This document shows positions 1 to 10,860 of a stretch of DNA of 64,000 nt, piece after piece. The notes beneath the pieces were generated by a model. It was not told the DNA's origin. It made no database searches and saw only the letters and a program-made list of their open reading frames with translations. Each line of letters starts with the position of its first letter. The first letter of the stretch is position 1. Location of the stretch: positions 1,074,621 through 1,138,620 of the forward strand of contig NZ_KB823011.1 in the NCBI RefSeq assembly GCF_000365025.1, written 5' to 3'. The stretch comes from Robiginitomaculum antarcticum DSM 21748. GTDB taxonomy: Bacteria; Pseudomonadota; Alphaproteobacteria; Caulobacterales; Maricaulaceae. Position numbers and translations under genes: made by a program.

Positions 1-287
1 GAGAACGCTTCCCATGCCAGATATAGCATGAATACCACGCCTGCCCAGCGTATAAATTGATAGGCGACCGGGAAGCTATTGATCACTGTCGAGAGCCCCG
101 TCGCCGCAGCAACGATTTGCAAAGCCAGCCCCAGCGCTACCCCTAATACGGCGGTCAGACCAATCTTGCGCCCATATTGGGCAGACAATGTCGCAAGCCA
201 GCCCATATTCGGGCCGGGCGTTAGCTCGACAATCAACATGGCGGCAAGAAATGCCGTCCAATTCATCTGCGAAAGGAATTCAGTCAT
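1..287 (-). CDS. LysE/RhtB-family amino acid exporter, N-terminal part (cut by window edge)
   Basis: Reading leftwards from an ATG at 287 gives 95 codons that run off the window. The N-terminus has a hydrophobic helix followed by the motif LTPGPNM at about residues 22-28, then G-rich hydrophobic segments typical of the first half of LysE/RhtB/CmaU exporters, which are inner-membrane proteins of about 205 residues exporting amino acids or their derivatives. It lies 55 nt downstream of the amino-acid dehydrogenase gene on the same strand, so both may act on amino acid homeostasis; that link is inference. A small hairpin overlaps its ribosome binding region. The family call is good; the substrate cannot be told. 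Confidence 0.8.
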   Translation of the reverse strand, partial: MTEFLSQMNWTAFLAAMLIVELTPGPNMGWLATLSAQYGRKIGLTAVLGVALGLALQIVAAATGLSTVINSFPVAYQFIRWAGVVFMLYLAWEAF

Positions 288-290
288 ATT

Positions 291-306
291 AAGCCCTTAT
301 GGGCTT
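291..306 (-). promoter_or_regulatory. Short hairpin covering the Shine-Dalgarno of the LysE-type gene
   Basis: A six-base inverted repeat (AAGCCC, loop of 4, GGGCTT) ends three bases before the ATG at 287. On the minus strand the AAGGG that would serve as Shine-Dalgarno lies in the loop and 3' arm, so the structure could mask it. Read on the plus strand, the stem is followed by only two more T residues, so it is a poor terminator. The role is inferred. Confidence 0.3.
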
Positions 307-342
307 TTAACCGTTTAACGCCCTGTGTCTCTATTGATTAAA

Positions 343-1386
343 TCAGGCGCGACCCAAGCGCTGGCGCGCCATGTCATCAGCGATTTCATTGGTCGGCCGC
401 TTGGCCCGTTCGGCTTTGGCAAAAACATCACGCGTCGTCGCTTCAAGCTCATCAAGTTTTGAGGCCACCCATGCCGGATCATATGTGCCGGAGATTTCCG
501 AGGCAATATTGATGATCCCGCCGGCATTGATGACGTAATCCGGTGCGAACAAGATATTATTGCGGTGTAACGCAGCGCCCATTTCCGGCGTGCTAAGCTG
601 GTTATTGGCTGCGCCAGCGACAATTTTAACCTTCAGCTGTGGCAGAGTATCGGGATTGATTGCACGGCCCAGCGCGCAAGGCGCAAATATGTCGGCCTGT
701 TGGCGGTAAATGTCATTGGGCGCGACAATAACAGCGCCCAGCTCATCGCGCGCTTTCTGCAAGGCTTCAGTGTTGATGTCTGTAACAATCAGCCGGGCGC
801 CGGCTTTGTGCACATGCTCACACAATGCATAGCCGACATGACCAATGCCCTGTACAGCGACAGTTAAGCCGTTGAGACCGTCGCGACCCAGCCTATGCTG
901 CACCGCCGCGCGCATGCCGCGATAAACGCCTTCCGCCGTAATGGGGGACGGGTCTCCAGAGGCAGCTTCGCCGCTATTTAATCCGGCCACATAAGGGGTT
1001 TGGGCGTGGATAATTTCCATATCCGCCGGAGAAACGCCGACATCTTCGGCCGTGATATACCGCCCGCCAAGCTGGTCAATAAATTTGCCGAAGGCCGTAA
1101 AAAGTGCCGTACGGTTAAATTCACCTTCGGGTTTAATAATAACAGCCTTGCCCCCGCCCAAATCCAGATTGGCCATGGCATTTTTATAGCTCATCCCTTT
1201 GGACAAGCGCAGCACATCGTCAATAGCGGCGTCTTCACTGACGTAGGACCAAAGTCGGCATCCACCGGATGCCGGGCCGCGGGCTGTGCTGTGAATGGCG
1301 ACAATCGCTTTTAGTCCGCTGGCCGGATCGGCGAAGGCGTGAACGCCTTCATGGTCATCGAAGGAAGGGTGATCAAAAACAAACAT
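343..1386 (-). CDS. Glu/Leu/Phe/Val family dehydrogenase (leucine dehydrogenase-like)
   Basis: This would be a cytoplasmic NAD-dependent oxidative deaminase of branched-chain or aromatic amino acids, giving the 2-oxo acid and ammonia. The protein has 347 residues, the usual length for leucine/phenylalanine dehydrogenases and shorter than glutamate dehydrogenase. The N-terminal half carries the substrate region with GMSYKNA and DLGGGKAV (catalytic-lysine area, about residues 60-85). The C-terminal half is a Rossmann domain with VQGIGHVG near residue 180 and ends with the family's NAGGIIN motif. The ATG at 1386 is chosen because GGAG sits just upstream; a start seven codons earlier is possible. 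It lies 79 nt downstream of cobT on the same strand. Exact substrate preference is not resolvable. Confidence 0.88.
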   Translation of the reverse strand: MFVFDHPSFDDHEGVHAFADPASGLKAIVAIHSTARGPASGGCRLWSYVSEDAAIDDVLRLSKGMSYKNAMANLDLGGGKAVIIKPEGEFNRTALFTAFGKFIDQLGGRYITAEDVGVSPADMEIIHAQTPYVAGLNSGEAASGDPSPITAEGVYRGMRAAVQHRLGRDGLNGLTVAVQGIGHVGYALCEHVHKAGARLIVTDINTEALQKARDELGAVIVAPNDIYRQQADIFAPCALGRAINPDTLPQLKVKIVAGAANNQLSTPEMGAALHRNNILFAPDYVINAGGIINIASEISGTYDPAWVASKLDELEATTRDVFAKAERAKRPTNEIADDMARQRLGRA

Positions 1387-1465
1387 GCTGACTCCGCATG
1401 AAATCAAAAATTATAATGCGCTATAACGAGAGTGCAGCGCAAAATCACCAGCGATTTTCATTGCT

Positions 1466-2461
1466 TTACGAGAAGTTTTGCCCATCCGCCATAGTTGTGG
1501 CAGCGCGGCAAGCGGATTGCAACATACCCATAGCGAGAATAGCGCCGGAGCCGTCACCAACACCAATCCCCAAATCAAGAAATGGCGGCTTACCGATACG
1601 CTCCAAAAGCGCTTTGTGTCCGGGTTCACGCGTGGCGTGGGCCGCATAGCAATTCGCAATGGCGTCGGGATTGATATGGTGCAAAATCGCTGCCGCTGTG
1701 CAGCAGACAAAGCCGTCGAGTAAAACCGGAATATGTTGATGTCGCGCCGCCAGCAGCGCGCCGACCATACCGGAAATATCGCGCCCACCCATACGGGCGA
1801 GAATCTCCAGTGGGTCAGTCAAATGATCAGAATGCAGTTTCGTTGCTGCCGAGACCGCCGCAATACGTTTGGGCGCAATGTCGGCGCTCCCGCCGGCCCA
1901 GTATTCAGTTTGTCCGCCATAGAGTCCGCGCGCGACGGCCGCCGCCGCTGTTGCTGCGCCATATCCGGCATTGCCCAGCACCAGAACATCTGCGCCTTCG
2001 GCCACAACTTCCATGCCAAAGGCGATGGCTGCGGCGCAGTCGCGCTCTGACAGAGACGGGCCTTCCGTCATATCGGCGCACGGCACTTCAGTACCCAATT
2101 CAAAAATCTTGAACGCGGCCTCGGCCGTTGCGGCAAGGCTGCGCACGCTGGCCGGACCTTCGGTGAGCAGCTTGACCCGCGCCGCAGCGCCCGCCGCCGG
2201 ATCAGTGTCTAAAACGCGTTGTGCCACGCCGTGACTGCCGACAAAAACAGCAACAAGTGGACGGGTAATGTCCGGACGCAATGTTCCCTGCCATCCCGCA
2301 AGCCATGTCACAGGCGCAGATAAATCGCCCAAAAAGCGTAGCGGGTCATGGCCCAAAGCCGTTTCGAGCTGTTCAGCACAATCATTATCGCGCGGCGGAA
2401 CACTGTTAATCAAAGCGCGAATATCATCAAATGGCGCGCCGTCTTGAATGGGGTCGGTCAT
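1466..2461 (-). CDS. cobT: Nicotinate-nucleotide--dimethylbenzimidazole phosphoribosyltransferase
   Basis: CobT transfers phosphoribose from nicotinate mononucleotide to 5,6-dimethylbenzimidazole, making alpha-ribazole phosphate for the lower ligand of cobalamin. The protein has 331 residues (family about 340). Family marks visible are FVGSHGVAQR near residue 75, the central GNAGYG and GGRD-I-GM-GA segments, PVLLDGF, and a glycine-rich C-terminus LGIGVGDGSGA that includes the catalytic region. The ATG at 2461 has GAAGG upstream and is preferred over a start 13 codons earlier. No other cobalamin gene lies nearby, so it appears as an isolated lower-ligand gene. I see no cobalamin riboswitch in the 118 nt before it. 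Confidence 0.9.
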   Translation of the reverse strand: MTDPIQDGAPFDDIRALINSVPPRDNDCAEQLETALGHDPLRFLGDLSAPVTWLAGWQGTLRPDITRPLVAVFVGSHGVAQRVLDTDPAAGAAARVKLLTEGPASVRSLAATAEAAFKIFELGTEVPCADMTEGPSLSERDCAAAIAFGMEVVAEGADVLVLGNAGYGAATAAAAVARGLYGGQTEYWAGGSADIAPKRIAAVSAATKLHSDHLTDPLEILARMGGRDISGMVGALLAARHQHIPVLLDGFVCCTAAAILHHINPDAIANCYAAHATREPGHKALLERIGKPPFLDLGIGVGDGSGAILAMGMLQSACRAATTMADGQNFS

Positions 2462-2579
2462 ACCGCCTTCTAGCGTTTCCACACAGCGCGTAAAGTGCAT
2501 GTATAGCGCGCGGCGGACTGTTCACCAAAAGTTTACCGCTCTTCACATCCCATAAACGTTCTAGGCCTAAACCAAATTT

Positions 2580-3143
2580 ATGAGCAACCTCGCGCGAGAC
2601 AGTTTGATAATGATGGCCTGCATAGGCGTGGCCGCCTATACCCTCAACGGCAACGAAAGATTCCAAGACTTTATGGCAAGTTCGCCTGACGGCCCTGCGC
2701 CAACTATAGACGAAGCTGCGACGCAAACAGCACCGCCGCAAATCCAGATTCTGACGCAGCCGACAATATATAGCAGCTCCGTTGTTTCAATTCTCAAATC
2801 TCCCGACGGTCAGTTTTGGACTGACGCACGCGCCAATTCAGCGACTATAAAATTTCTGATCGATACAGGCGCATCTGTTGTCGCCCTCACGCCCGGTGAC
2901 GCGCTGCGCGCCGGACATAATGTCCGCAATATGACATTCGACGTTCCGGTCAGCACCGCAAATGGTCAAGTCTTTGCGGCGCGCATACTTCTTAAAAGCG
3001 TCAGTGTCGGCGCGGTGACGATCCGCGATGTTGAAGCATTAGTCATTCCCGAGGGATTATCGGTGTCCTTGCTCGGCATGAGCTTTTTAGGGCGGCTACA
3101 AAAGGTCGAGGCTACGCAGTCCATGATGATTTTGCGGCTTTAA
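2580..3143 (+). CDS. Retropepsin-like aspartic protease (TIGR02281-type), membrane anchored
   Basis: This 187-residue protein begins with one hydrophobic segment (about residues 8-22), probably an uncleaved anchor. A linker rich in P, T and Q follows. The C-terminal domain (about 75-187) has the catalytic triad motif DTGAS near residue 97, the downstream flap region, and LLGMSFL near 165, the layout of clan AA single-domain aspartic proteases common in alphaproteobacteria. The domain would sit in the periplasm. Substrates are unknown. It is divergent from cobT (118 nt between starts) and is followed by a strong terminator. Confidence 0.8.
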   Translation: MSNLARDSLIMMACIGVAAYTLNGNERFQDFMASSPDGPAPTIDEAATQTAPPQIQILTQPTIYSSSVVSILKSPDGQFWTDARANSATIKFLIDTGASVVALTPGDALRAGHNVRNMTFDVPVSTANGQVFAARILLKSVSVGAVTIRDVEALVIPEGLSVSLLGMSFLGRLQKVEATQSMMILRL

Positions 3144-3184
3144 ATTTCACAACGCAATCGACAGGTTTTTAATCCACCCATAAG

Positions 3185-3210
3185 AAAGCCCCGACAAGCG
3201 GGGCTTTTTT
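3185..3210. terminator. Rho-independent terminator between convergent genes
   Basis: The stem AAAGCCCC / GGGGCTTT with a short loop is followed by a run of T on the plus strand. It lies between the ends of the protease gene (plus) and katG (minus). The complement is preceded by A residues, so it could also serve katG, though less strongly. Confidence 0.85.
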
Positions 3211-3228
3211 GATTTGGAAACCGCTCCA

Positions 3229-5550
<2,322 letters not shown>

Positions 5551-6462
5551 ATGAATGTAAGAGACCTTATCTATATTAAAGCCCTCGCAAAGTTCAGGCA
5601 TTTCGGTCACGCCGCACAGGCCTGTCATGTCAGCCAGCCGGCTTTGTCCACACAAGTCAAAAAGCTAGAAGACGAGCTTGGTATCGTCCTGTTCGAACGC
5701 GATAACCGCTCAGTTCGCGTAACGGATGCGGGACGAGACATTGTTGCGCTCGCCGAAGACGCGCTGGCCGTGATTGAGAATATCAAATCGGCAGCAGAAA
5801 CAGCGCGCGATCCGCTATCGGGGCATCTGCGCATTGGGTCTATTCCCACCATTGCGCCTTATGTACTTCCCGAATTTGTGGCCCACGCCCGTGGCGCCAT
5901 GCCGGACTTGAAGCTTCAATTTCGCGAAGATATTACGGAGCGTTTGAACGAAGCTTTACTAAGCGGGGACATTGATGCCGCCGTTTTGGCAACAGCACCT
6001 GAGGATCCTAAGCTTGATGTTATCGAACTTTATGATGAGCCGTTTTGGGTGATCTTTCCGCAGCATCACAAGCTACAGGATGTGCGCCTGATCCGGACTC
6101 AGGATTTGCCCGTCGATGAGCTGCTCCTGCTCGCCGAAGGGCACTGTTTCAGAGATCAGGCGATGGATGTATGCCGGCTCGACAGCGCAAATGAAAATTA
6201 TGCGGTGCGCGCCACCAGTTTAGAAACGCTCATCAATATGGTCGCGGCGCGGCAGGGGGTCACCCTTGTTCCGGCCATGGCGCTTAACCCACGATGGACA
6301 GGGATGGCAGATGTACAGGCCGAAAAGCTCAATGATAAATCAGCTTATCGCCGCATTTATCTGACTTACCGCAAGACATTTCCGCGCAAGGCCCTTTTGG
6401 ATAAAGTCGCGGATATATTCTGCGCGGATTTGCCGAGCAGTGTGAGGGTGATTAAACGCTAG
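5551..6462 (+). CDS. oxyR: LysR-family peroxide sensor and transcription regulator OxyR
   Basis: This 303-residue LysR protein has an N-terminal winged helix-turn-helix (residues 1-60, with the helix AAQACHVSQPALSTQVKKLE) and a substrate-binding-type regulatory domain. The redox motif GHCFRDQAMDVC places cysteines at residues 199 and 208, the same positions as in E. coli OxyR, where they form the peroxide-induced disulfide. The next segment RATSLETLINMVAARQGVTLVP also matches OxyR. It is divergent from katG, the classical target. The stop overlaps the end of the convergent phosphatase gene by four bases. Confidence 0.95.
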   Translation: MNVRDLIYIKALAKFRHFGHAAQACHVSQPALSTQVKKLEDELGIVLFERDNRSVRVTDAGRDIVALAEDALAVIENIKSAAETARDPLSGHLRIGSIPTIAPYVLPEFVAHARGAMPDLKLQFREDITERLNEALLSGDIDAAVLATAPEDPKLDVIELYDEPFWVIFPQHHKLQDVRLIRTQDLPVDELLLLAEGHCFRDQAMDVCRLDSANENYAVRATSLETLINMVAARQGVTLVPAMALNPRWTGMADVQAEKLNDKSAYRRIYLTYRKTFPRKALLDKVADIFCADLPSSVRVIKR

Positions 6463-6782
6463 CTGAGATATGGATGAACCTTGGCCCGCAAAATCTCAAT
6501 GAGGTTTTCGTCCATAAACGGATAATCATCGGGAATATCGAGCACATCAATATGGGTGTGGCGTGCGGCATCTCTAAAACCAAATGTGATGCGCGCCTTA
6601 TGCTTATCCTCCATCACCAGTATAATATCGGCCCACTCAATATCACTTGCAGAAATTTTCCGTCGGGCGCTTGAGGATGTGCCTGCGGAACGAACATGAA
6701 TACCGGGCTGTTTAGCGAAAATGCGTTCTGCGGTCGGGCTGCGCCATTGGTTTTTACTGCATACGAAAAGGATATTAATCAT
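6459..6782 (-). CDS. Low-molecular-weight protein tyrosine phosphatase-like protein
   Basis: The 107-residue protein begins MINILFVCSKNQWRSPTAE, with the CX5R-S phosphatase loop (Cys8 to Arg14) that binds phosphate in low-molecular-weight tyrosine phosphatases. A late acidic motif DIPDDYPFMD could supply the general acid. It is shorter than the usual 150 residues and matches the small LMW-PTP-like subfamily whose substrates are unknown. The ATG at 6782 lies one base after the stop of the TauE gene, so it is the last gene of the dusA-tauE operon. The end overlaps oxyR by four bases. Confidence 0.75.
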   Translation of the reverse strand: MINILFVCSKNQWRSPTAERIFAKQPGIHVRSAGTSSSARRKISASDIEWADIILVMEDKHKARITFGFRDAARHTHIDVLDIPDDYPFMDENLIEILRAKVHPYLS

Positions 6783-6783
6783 C

Positions 6784-7623
6784 TTAGCCCATAACCGCTT
6801 TGCGGGCCATATTGGCGGCAACCAGCAAGAGGCAGACCCCAAATATTCGTTTCAAACGTGCTTGCGGCAGACTATGCGCCAGCTTCGCGCCCAGCGGTAT
6901 CGTCAAAATAGCGACGCTGGCGATAATGATAAAACCGAGAAGGTTAACATAGCCCAGCGAACCGAAGAGCCGTCCGGCGACGCCCCATCCTGATATAATA
7001 AAGCCTAGGGTCGCGGGCACTGCGATGGCAAAGCCAAAGCCCGATGCCGTTCCGATGGCGCGGTGTATCGGCACGCCGCACAGACTCATCAGCGGCACCG
7101 TCAATGACCCGCCGCCTATACCCATCAAAGCAGACAAGGCGCCAACCGCGCTGCCGACCAAGGGTGGGGCGACGCCGCGCGGCACGTCATGGCGCAGCAC
7201 GTAATCCGGACGGCCTAAAATAAATTGCAACGCGACCAATGCGGCGACAATGGAAAAAAGACCTGTCAGCGCTGCGCCTGAAAACAGCGGCGCAAGCCAA
7301 AGCGCCGCGACGAAGCTGCCGGCGCTAATCCACAATGCATAGCTTTGCCAGATTTTGTCCGGCCAGAGCAGCTCCCACGCCACAGATTTGCGCTTGTGGT
7401 GCGCCGCCGTACTCCGGATCGAATTGACGATAATAATCGCTCCCGATGTCGCCACGGCGCAATGCATAACGACCGCCTCCGGCACGCCCAAAGCCGTAAA
7501 GGTGTAATAAAGTGCCGGCACCATAACTGCGCCGCCGCCAATGCCGAATAATCCCGCGCTCAGACCTGATAGCGCGCCGACAGCGGTAAGCGCGAGCCCA
7601 AGATAGAGAAGCTGCGCCTCCAT
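6784..7623 (-). CDS. TauE/SafE-family membrane transporter
   Basis: This 279-residue inner-membrane protein has about eight hydrophobic segments. It carries the family's two repeated glycine motifs, GLFGIGGGAVMVPAL near residue 28 and the related GIGGGSLTVPLM near residue 168. Members move sulfite, sulfoacetate or other organosulfur anions, but most are uncharacterised. The ATG at 7623 overlaps the stop of dusA by one base (TAATG), which indicates translational coupling and makes the longer upstream start unlikely. The substrate is not inferable from the neighbours. Confidence 0.85.
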   Translation of the reverse strand: MEAQLLYLGLALTAVGALSGLSAGLFGIGGGAVMVPALYYTFTALGVPEAVVMHCAVATSGAIIIVNSIRSTAAHHKRKSVAWELLWPDKIWQSYALWISAGSFVAALWLAPLFSGAALTGLFSIVAALVALQFILGRPDYVLRHDVPRGVAPPLVGSAVGALSALMGIGGGSLTVPLMSLCGVPIHRAIGTASGFGFAIAVPATLGFIISGWGVAGRLFGSLGYVNLLGFIIIASVAILTIPLGAKLAHSLPQARLKRIFGVCLLLVAANMARKAVMG

Positions 7624-8612
7624 TAGACCGCGTCGCGCGAATGCGTCATCGCATCCAGCGCAGCAGCTATGCACTGCGAGGGCGCGAGCCCGGCGCTGGC
7701 CGATTCAGATAATGTCCGCCGCCAGAGCCGCGCGCCGGGCTGTCCTGCAAAAAGCCCCATAATATGGCGGGTCAGCGCTTTGACGCTGCGGTCATCGCCT
7801 TCGCGCATGGCGGCATAGCCAATCATGTGATGGGCAATGTCTTCGCGGCCTGGAGTGAATTGCGGCGCGCCGTAAACTTCGGAATCAATTCGGGTCAACT
7901 CCCACGGCGTGTGATAGGCGGCGCGGCCTAACATAAAGCCGTCCAGCGGAACGGATTCAAGCAGGCTCTGAGCGACGGTTTCAAGTCCGCCATTAAGCAC
8001 AACTTCAAGCGCGGGATAGGCGGCTTTCATCTTCCGTACCAATTCATAATCCAGCGGCGGAACCGTGCGGTTATCTTTAGGAGACAAGCCCTGCAGCCAC
8101 GCCTTTCGGGCATGAATAATAAAATGCGTGCAGCCTGCGACCGCAACAGTTTCGATAAAGCGCGGCAGGGTTTTCTCCACCTCTTGATTATCTATACCGA
8201 GGCGGCACTTAACTGTGACAGGTACATCGCTCGCGGCTGCCATAGCGCTATAGCACTGCGCGACAAGCTCGGGCTCAGCCATAAGACACGCGCCAAACCG
8301 TCCCGATTGAACGCGGTCGGACGGACAGCCAATATTGATATTGATCTCGTCATATCCATAATCTGCGCCAATGCGGGCCGCCTTAGCCAGTTTATCGGGA
8401 TCACTACCGCCGATCTGCAGCGCGACAGGATGCTCAGTGGCGTCAAATCCAATCAGATAATCGCGATCACCATGTATGACGGCATCGGCCACAACCATTT
8501 CCGTATAGAGGCGAACATGGCGCGATAATTGGCGGTGAAAATACCGGCAATGGCGATCTGTCCAGTCCATCATCGGCGCGACGCTGACTATAAAGTTATG
8601 TTTTTCATGCAT
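7623..8612 (-). CDS. dusA: tRNA-dihydrouridine(20/20a) synthase
   Basis: DusA is an FMN enzyme that uses NADPH to reduce uridine to dihydrouridine in the D-loop of tRNA. The protein has 329 residues, normal for DusA. Motifs are APMMDWTDRHCR at residues 12-23 (FMN binding), LQIGGS, and NINIGCPSDRVQSGRFGACLM, which contains the catalytic cysteine near residue 109. The HARKAWLQGLSP segment and the C-terminal helical tRNA-binding part follow. It is the first gene of a three-gene minus-strand operon with tauE and the phosphatase. Confidence 0.93.
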   Translation of the reverse strand: MHEKHNFIVSVAPMMDWTDRHCRYFHRQLSRHVRLYTEMVVADAVIHGDRDYLIGFDATEHPVALQIGGSDPDKLAKAARIGADYGYDEININIGCPSDRVQSGRFGACLMAEPELVAQCYSAMAAASDVPVTVKCRLGIDNQEVEKTLPRFIETVAVAGCTHFIIHARKAWLQGLSPKDNRTVPPLDYELVRKMKAAYPALEVVLNGGLETVAQSLLESVPLDGFMLGRAAYHTPWELTRIDSEVYGAPQFTPGREDIAHHMIGYAAMREGDDRSVKALTRHIMGLFAGQPGARLWRRTLSESASAGLAPSQCIAAALDAMTHSRDAV

Positions 8613-8990
8613 TTGGCTATACTTAGGGTGGTTGGACAGGACGCGGTAACATCGTGAATAAAATTGCCAGGTTCAACACATTTATACAACATTTCGCTCT
8701 GCGCATGACGGAAGGCTAAATACATGTATTACTATACGCCAGCAGTACTGGCGAGATCCGGATCATAGACAGGGATTTAGTGCGGCAAAGAATAGAATAT
8801 TAATCCGGCCTCAAAACTGGATCGCAACTGAGATATTGTGGATTGTCATGTTTGAGAGGGTCGATTTTTCAAACTGCCTTATCTAAACACTCATTTCGAA
8901 GCTGGTCTATAAGAGTCAGTCAACATATCATTTTACGCCACGATCTCATATCGCGGTTGTAATTTTCAATTCAACGGACATTATTGAGTC
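8613..8990. other. Intergenic region upstream of dusA and rfbC
   Basis: These 378 AT-rich bases lie between divergent dusA and rfbC and should hold both promoters. The one clear structure is a six-base inverted repeat CGCCAG-N5-CTGGCG at 8737-8753, possibly an operator or small hairpin. I see no gene. Confidence 0.4.
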
Positions 8991-9545
8991 ATGAAATTTA
9001 TACCAACCGAACTCGCTGACGTGTGGCTAATCTCGCCGAAACGGTTCTCTGACGATAGAGGGTATTTCAGTGAGACCTTTAAACATAATTTATTTGAGCA
9101 GGCGATCGGAAGATCCGTATCTTTTGTGCAGGATAATTTTTCACATTCTCTATACACAGGCACTGTTCGAGGGCTGCATTTTCAAAAGCCGCCATTCGCA
9201 CAGGGCAAGTTAATCAAATGCTTACGAGGGCGGATACAAGATGTTGCTATCGATATCCGGAAAAACTCACCGTCATATGGACGTTCCGTATCAGCTGAGC
9301 TGTCAGAAGAGAACGGGAACCAGCTCTGGATTCCAGAGGGTTTCTTGCATGGATTTTGCACATTGCAGGAAAATTGCGATGTCGCATATAAATGCACAAA
9401 TTACTATTCTTCGGAATGTGACGCTAATATTCGCTGGGATGACGCTGATTTAAATGTGGAATGGAAGGTAGATTCTAATAATGTGATTTTGTCGAAGAAA
9501 GACAAGACTGCGCCCGGTTTTGCCGACTTTGACTCACCATTTTAG
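8991..9545 (+). CDS. rfbC: dTDP-4-dehydrorhamnose 3,5-epimerase
   Basis: RfbC (RmlC) epimerises dTDP-4-dehydro-6-deoxyglucose at C3 and C5, the third step to dTDP-L-rhamnose. The 184-residue cupin has the expected signatures: the start F-P-T-E-L..V, the segment RGYFSETF, the catalytic-His region VRGLHFQ near residue 62, DVAIDIRKNSPSYG, and the tyrosine-containing C-terminal part. It stands alone on the plus strand, about 18 kb from rfbA-rfbD-rfbB. The pathway genes therefore bracket the polysaccharide locus. Confidence 0.94.
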   Translation: MKFIPTELADVWLISPKRFSDDRGYFSETFKHNLFEQAIGRSVSFVQDNFSHSLYTGTVRGLHFQKPPFAQGKLIKCLRGRIQDVAIDIRKNSPSYGRSVSAELSEENGNQLWIPEGFLHGFCTLQENCDVAYKCTNYYSSECDANIRWDDADLNVEWKVDSNNVILSKKDKTAPGFADFDSPF

Positions 9546-9653
9546 AATTTAAACAAACCGCTAAGACACAATATTTTCGGACGTTAACGAAGCCGCAAAG
9601 TAGGGAGTCTATCCTTATGAATTTCTGATAGCATCAGCAATTGTACAGTTATC

Positions 9654-10634
9654 TTAATTTAATTTACTCTCATGGGTAACAAAACGTTTTCCTATACTGG
9701 CAATCATTGTAGTCAAAAATCGCATCTGCTCAGTAAGCATCTCTTCTTTGGAATAATATGCGTAACGAGAATGATCAAGCGGAGAGAAGAGTAGTTCTTT
9801 TTCGGGAAAATAATGTGACCTGACCCACTCATTACCCTCCGCAAAACTGCTTAAGAGGCGCTCCCGTTCACCTTGAGAGATTAAAGAGACACGTTTGCCG
9901 GAGATAAATTGGTCTCCTGTCAATTCACGTACTAACTCGTAAAATCCATTATCATGCACATTCTTGAAAATATTTTCATTTCCTGAGACTAACGGCACAA
10001 TTAAATCAGAGAATGACGGATTCACTTCTCCGACCGAAAAATCAAACTCTACCGGATCTGCATCCCCTAAGAAGAAATCAAAAGCATCATGCGTAATATT
10101 TTGATTTTTCATCTCTCGGCGTTCGAAAAGTTTTACATTAATTTGATCAGAAGCTATGTATTCCTCCCAAGAGCGGATAAGCGAATCCCATCGGCCAATT
10201 TTTACCTTTGCGCGCTCCAGCCAATCATCCACATTGGTTTCACGTTTAGAAGACCATTGCTGCCAGGTTGAGAGCAACAAATCATCTTGGCGGCGAATAT
10301 AGAGTAAGACTTCGGTATCGTATTCAGCGAAAATCGGGCCAAAGTAATCCGCCCTATACTCATTTGACAGACTTTCCGCCGATATGGCGATTGTGTCATA
10401 CCCCCGCTTCGCCAACATTTGCAGTTTTTCTCTAAGCTGGACCCCTGGATAATCATCTTCAAGAAAACTCTCAAACAGAAAAGAATGTTCCCCCGTCACG
10501 ACACCCGTGTCATTTAGGCGGACATCAGGAACCGTCACACCAAATTTTTGAAAATTAGCGGCGTTCATGCGAATGAAACGCTGAATGGCTGAACTACCCG
10601 TCTTATTTGCACCGATATGGAGTTTAATTTTCAT
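9654..10634 (-). CDS. Sulfotransferase-like protein
   Basis: This 326-residue soluble protein begins KIKLHIGANKTGSSAIQ, a P-loop variant of the 5'-phosphosulfate-binding loop found at the N-terminus of bacterial sulfotransferase-like proteins. A later segment, VLLYIRRQDDLLLSTWQQW (about residues 109-127), resembles their 3'-phosphate-binding strand and helix (R-x-x-D-x-x-x-S). The rest is not recognisable. It would use PAPS to sulfate a glycan, but activity is inferred from these motifs and from its place in the locus. It is AT-rich like its neighbours. Confidence 0.65.
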   Translation of the reverse strand: MKIKLHIGANKTGSSAIQRFIRMNAANFQKFGVTVPDVRLNDTGVVTGEHSFLFESFLEDDYPGVQLREKLQMLAKRGYDTIAISAESLSNEYRADYFGPIFAEYDTEVLLYIRRQDDLLLSTWQQWSSKRETNVDDWLERAKVKIGRWDSLIRSWEEYIASDQINVKLFERREMKNQNITHDAFDFFLGDADPVEFDFSVGEVNPSFSDLIVPLVSGNENIFKNVHDNGFYELVRELTGDQFISGKRVSLISQGERERLLSSFAEGNEWVRSHYFPEKELLFSPLDHSRYAYYSKEEMLTEQMRFLTTMIASIGKRFVTHESKLN

Positions 10635-10860
10635 AGTGAAACCGCTATAGAGTTGAGCTTGATAGATTAAGAATTTATTGTTTTAACGAACCTGTACATG
10701 TGACAATACAAATATTCCTATTCCTTCCCACATGTTTTGCGGGTTGCAAAGTCATTCAAACAGTTGGCTATCTTTCAATATATTCATTTGGCATTGTGTT
10801 TGCCTAGCGTGTATGTAGGCTATACCCAATGCACACAAGAGACAGAGAAATCGCATTAAA

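Noticed and set aside
2462-2579. Possible cobalamin riboswitch before cobT
   Set aside because: The interval is only 118 bases, and I do not see the conserved B12-box pattern.
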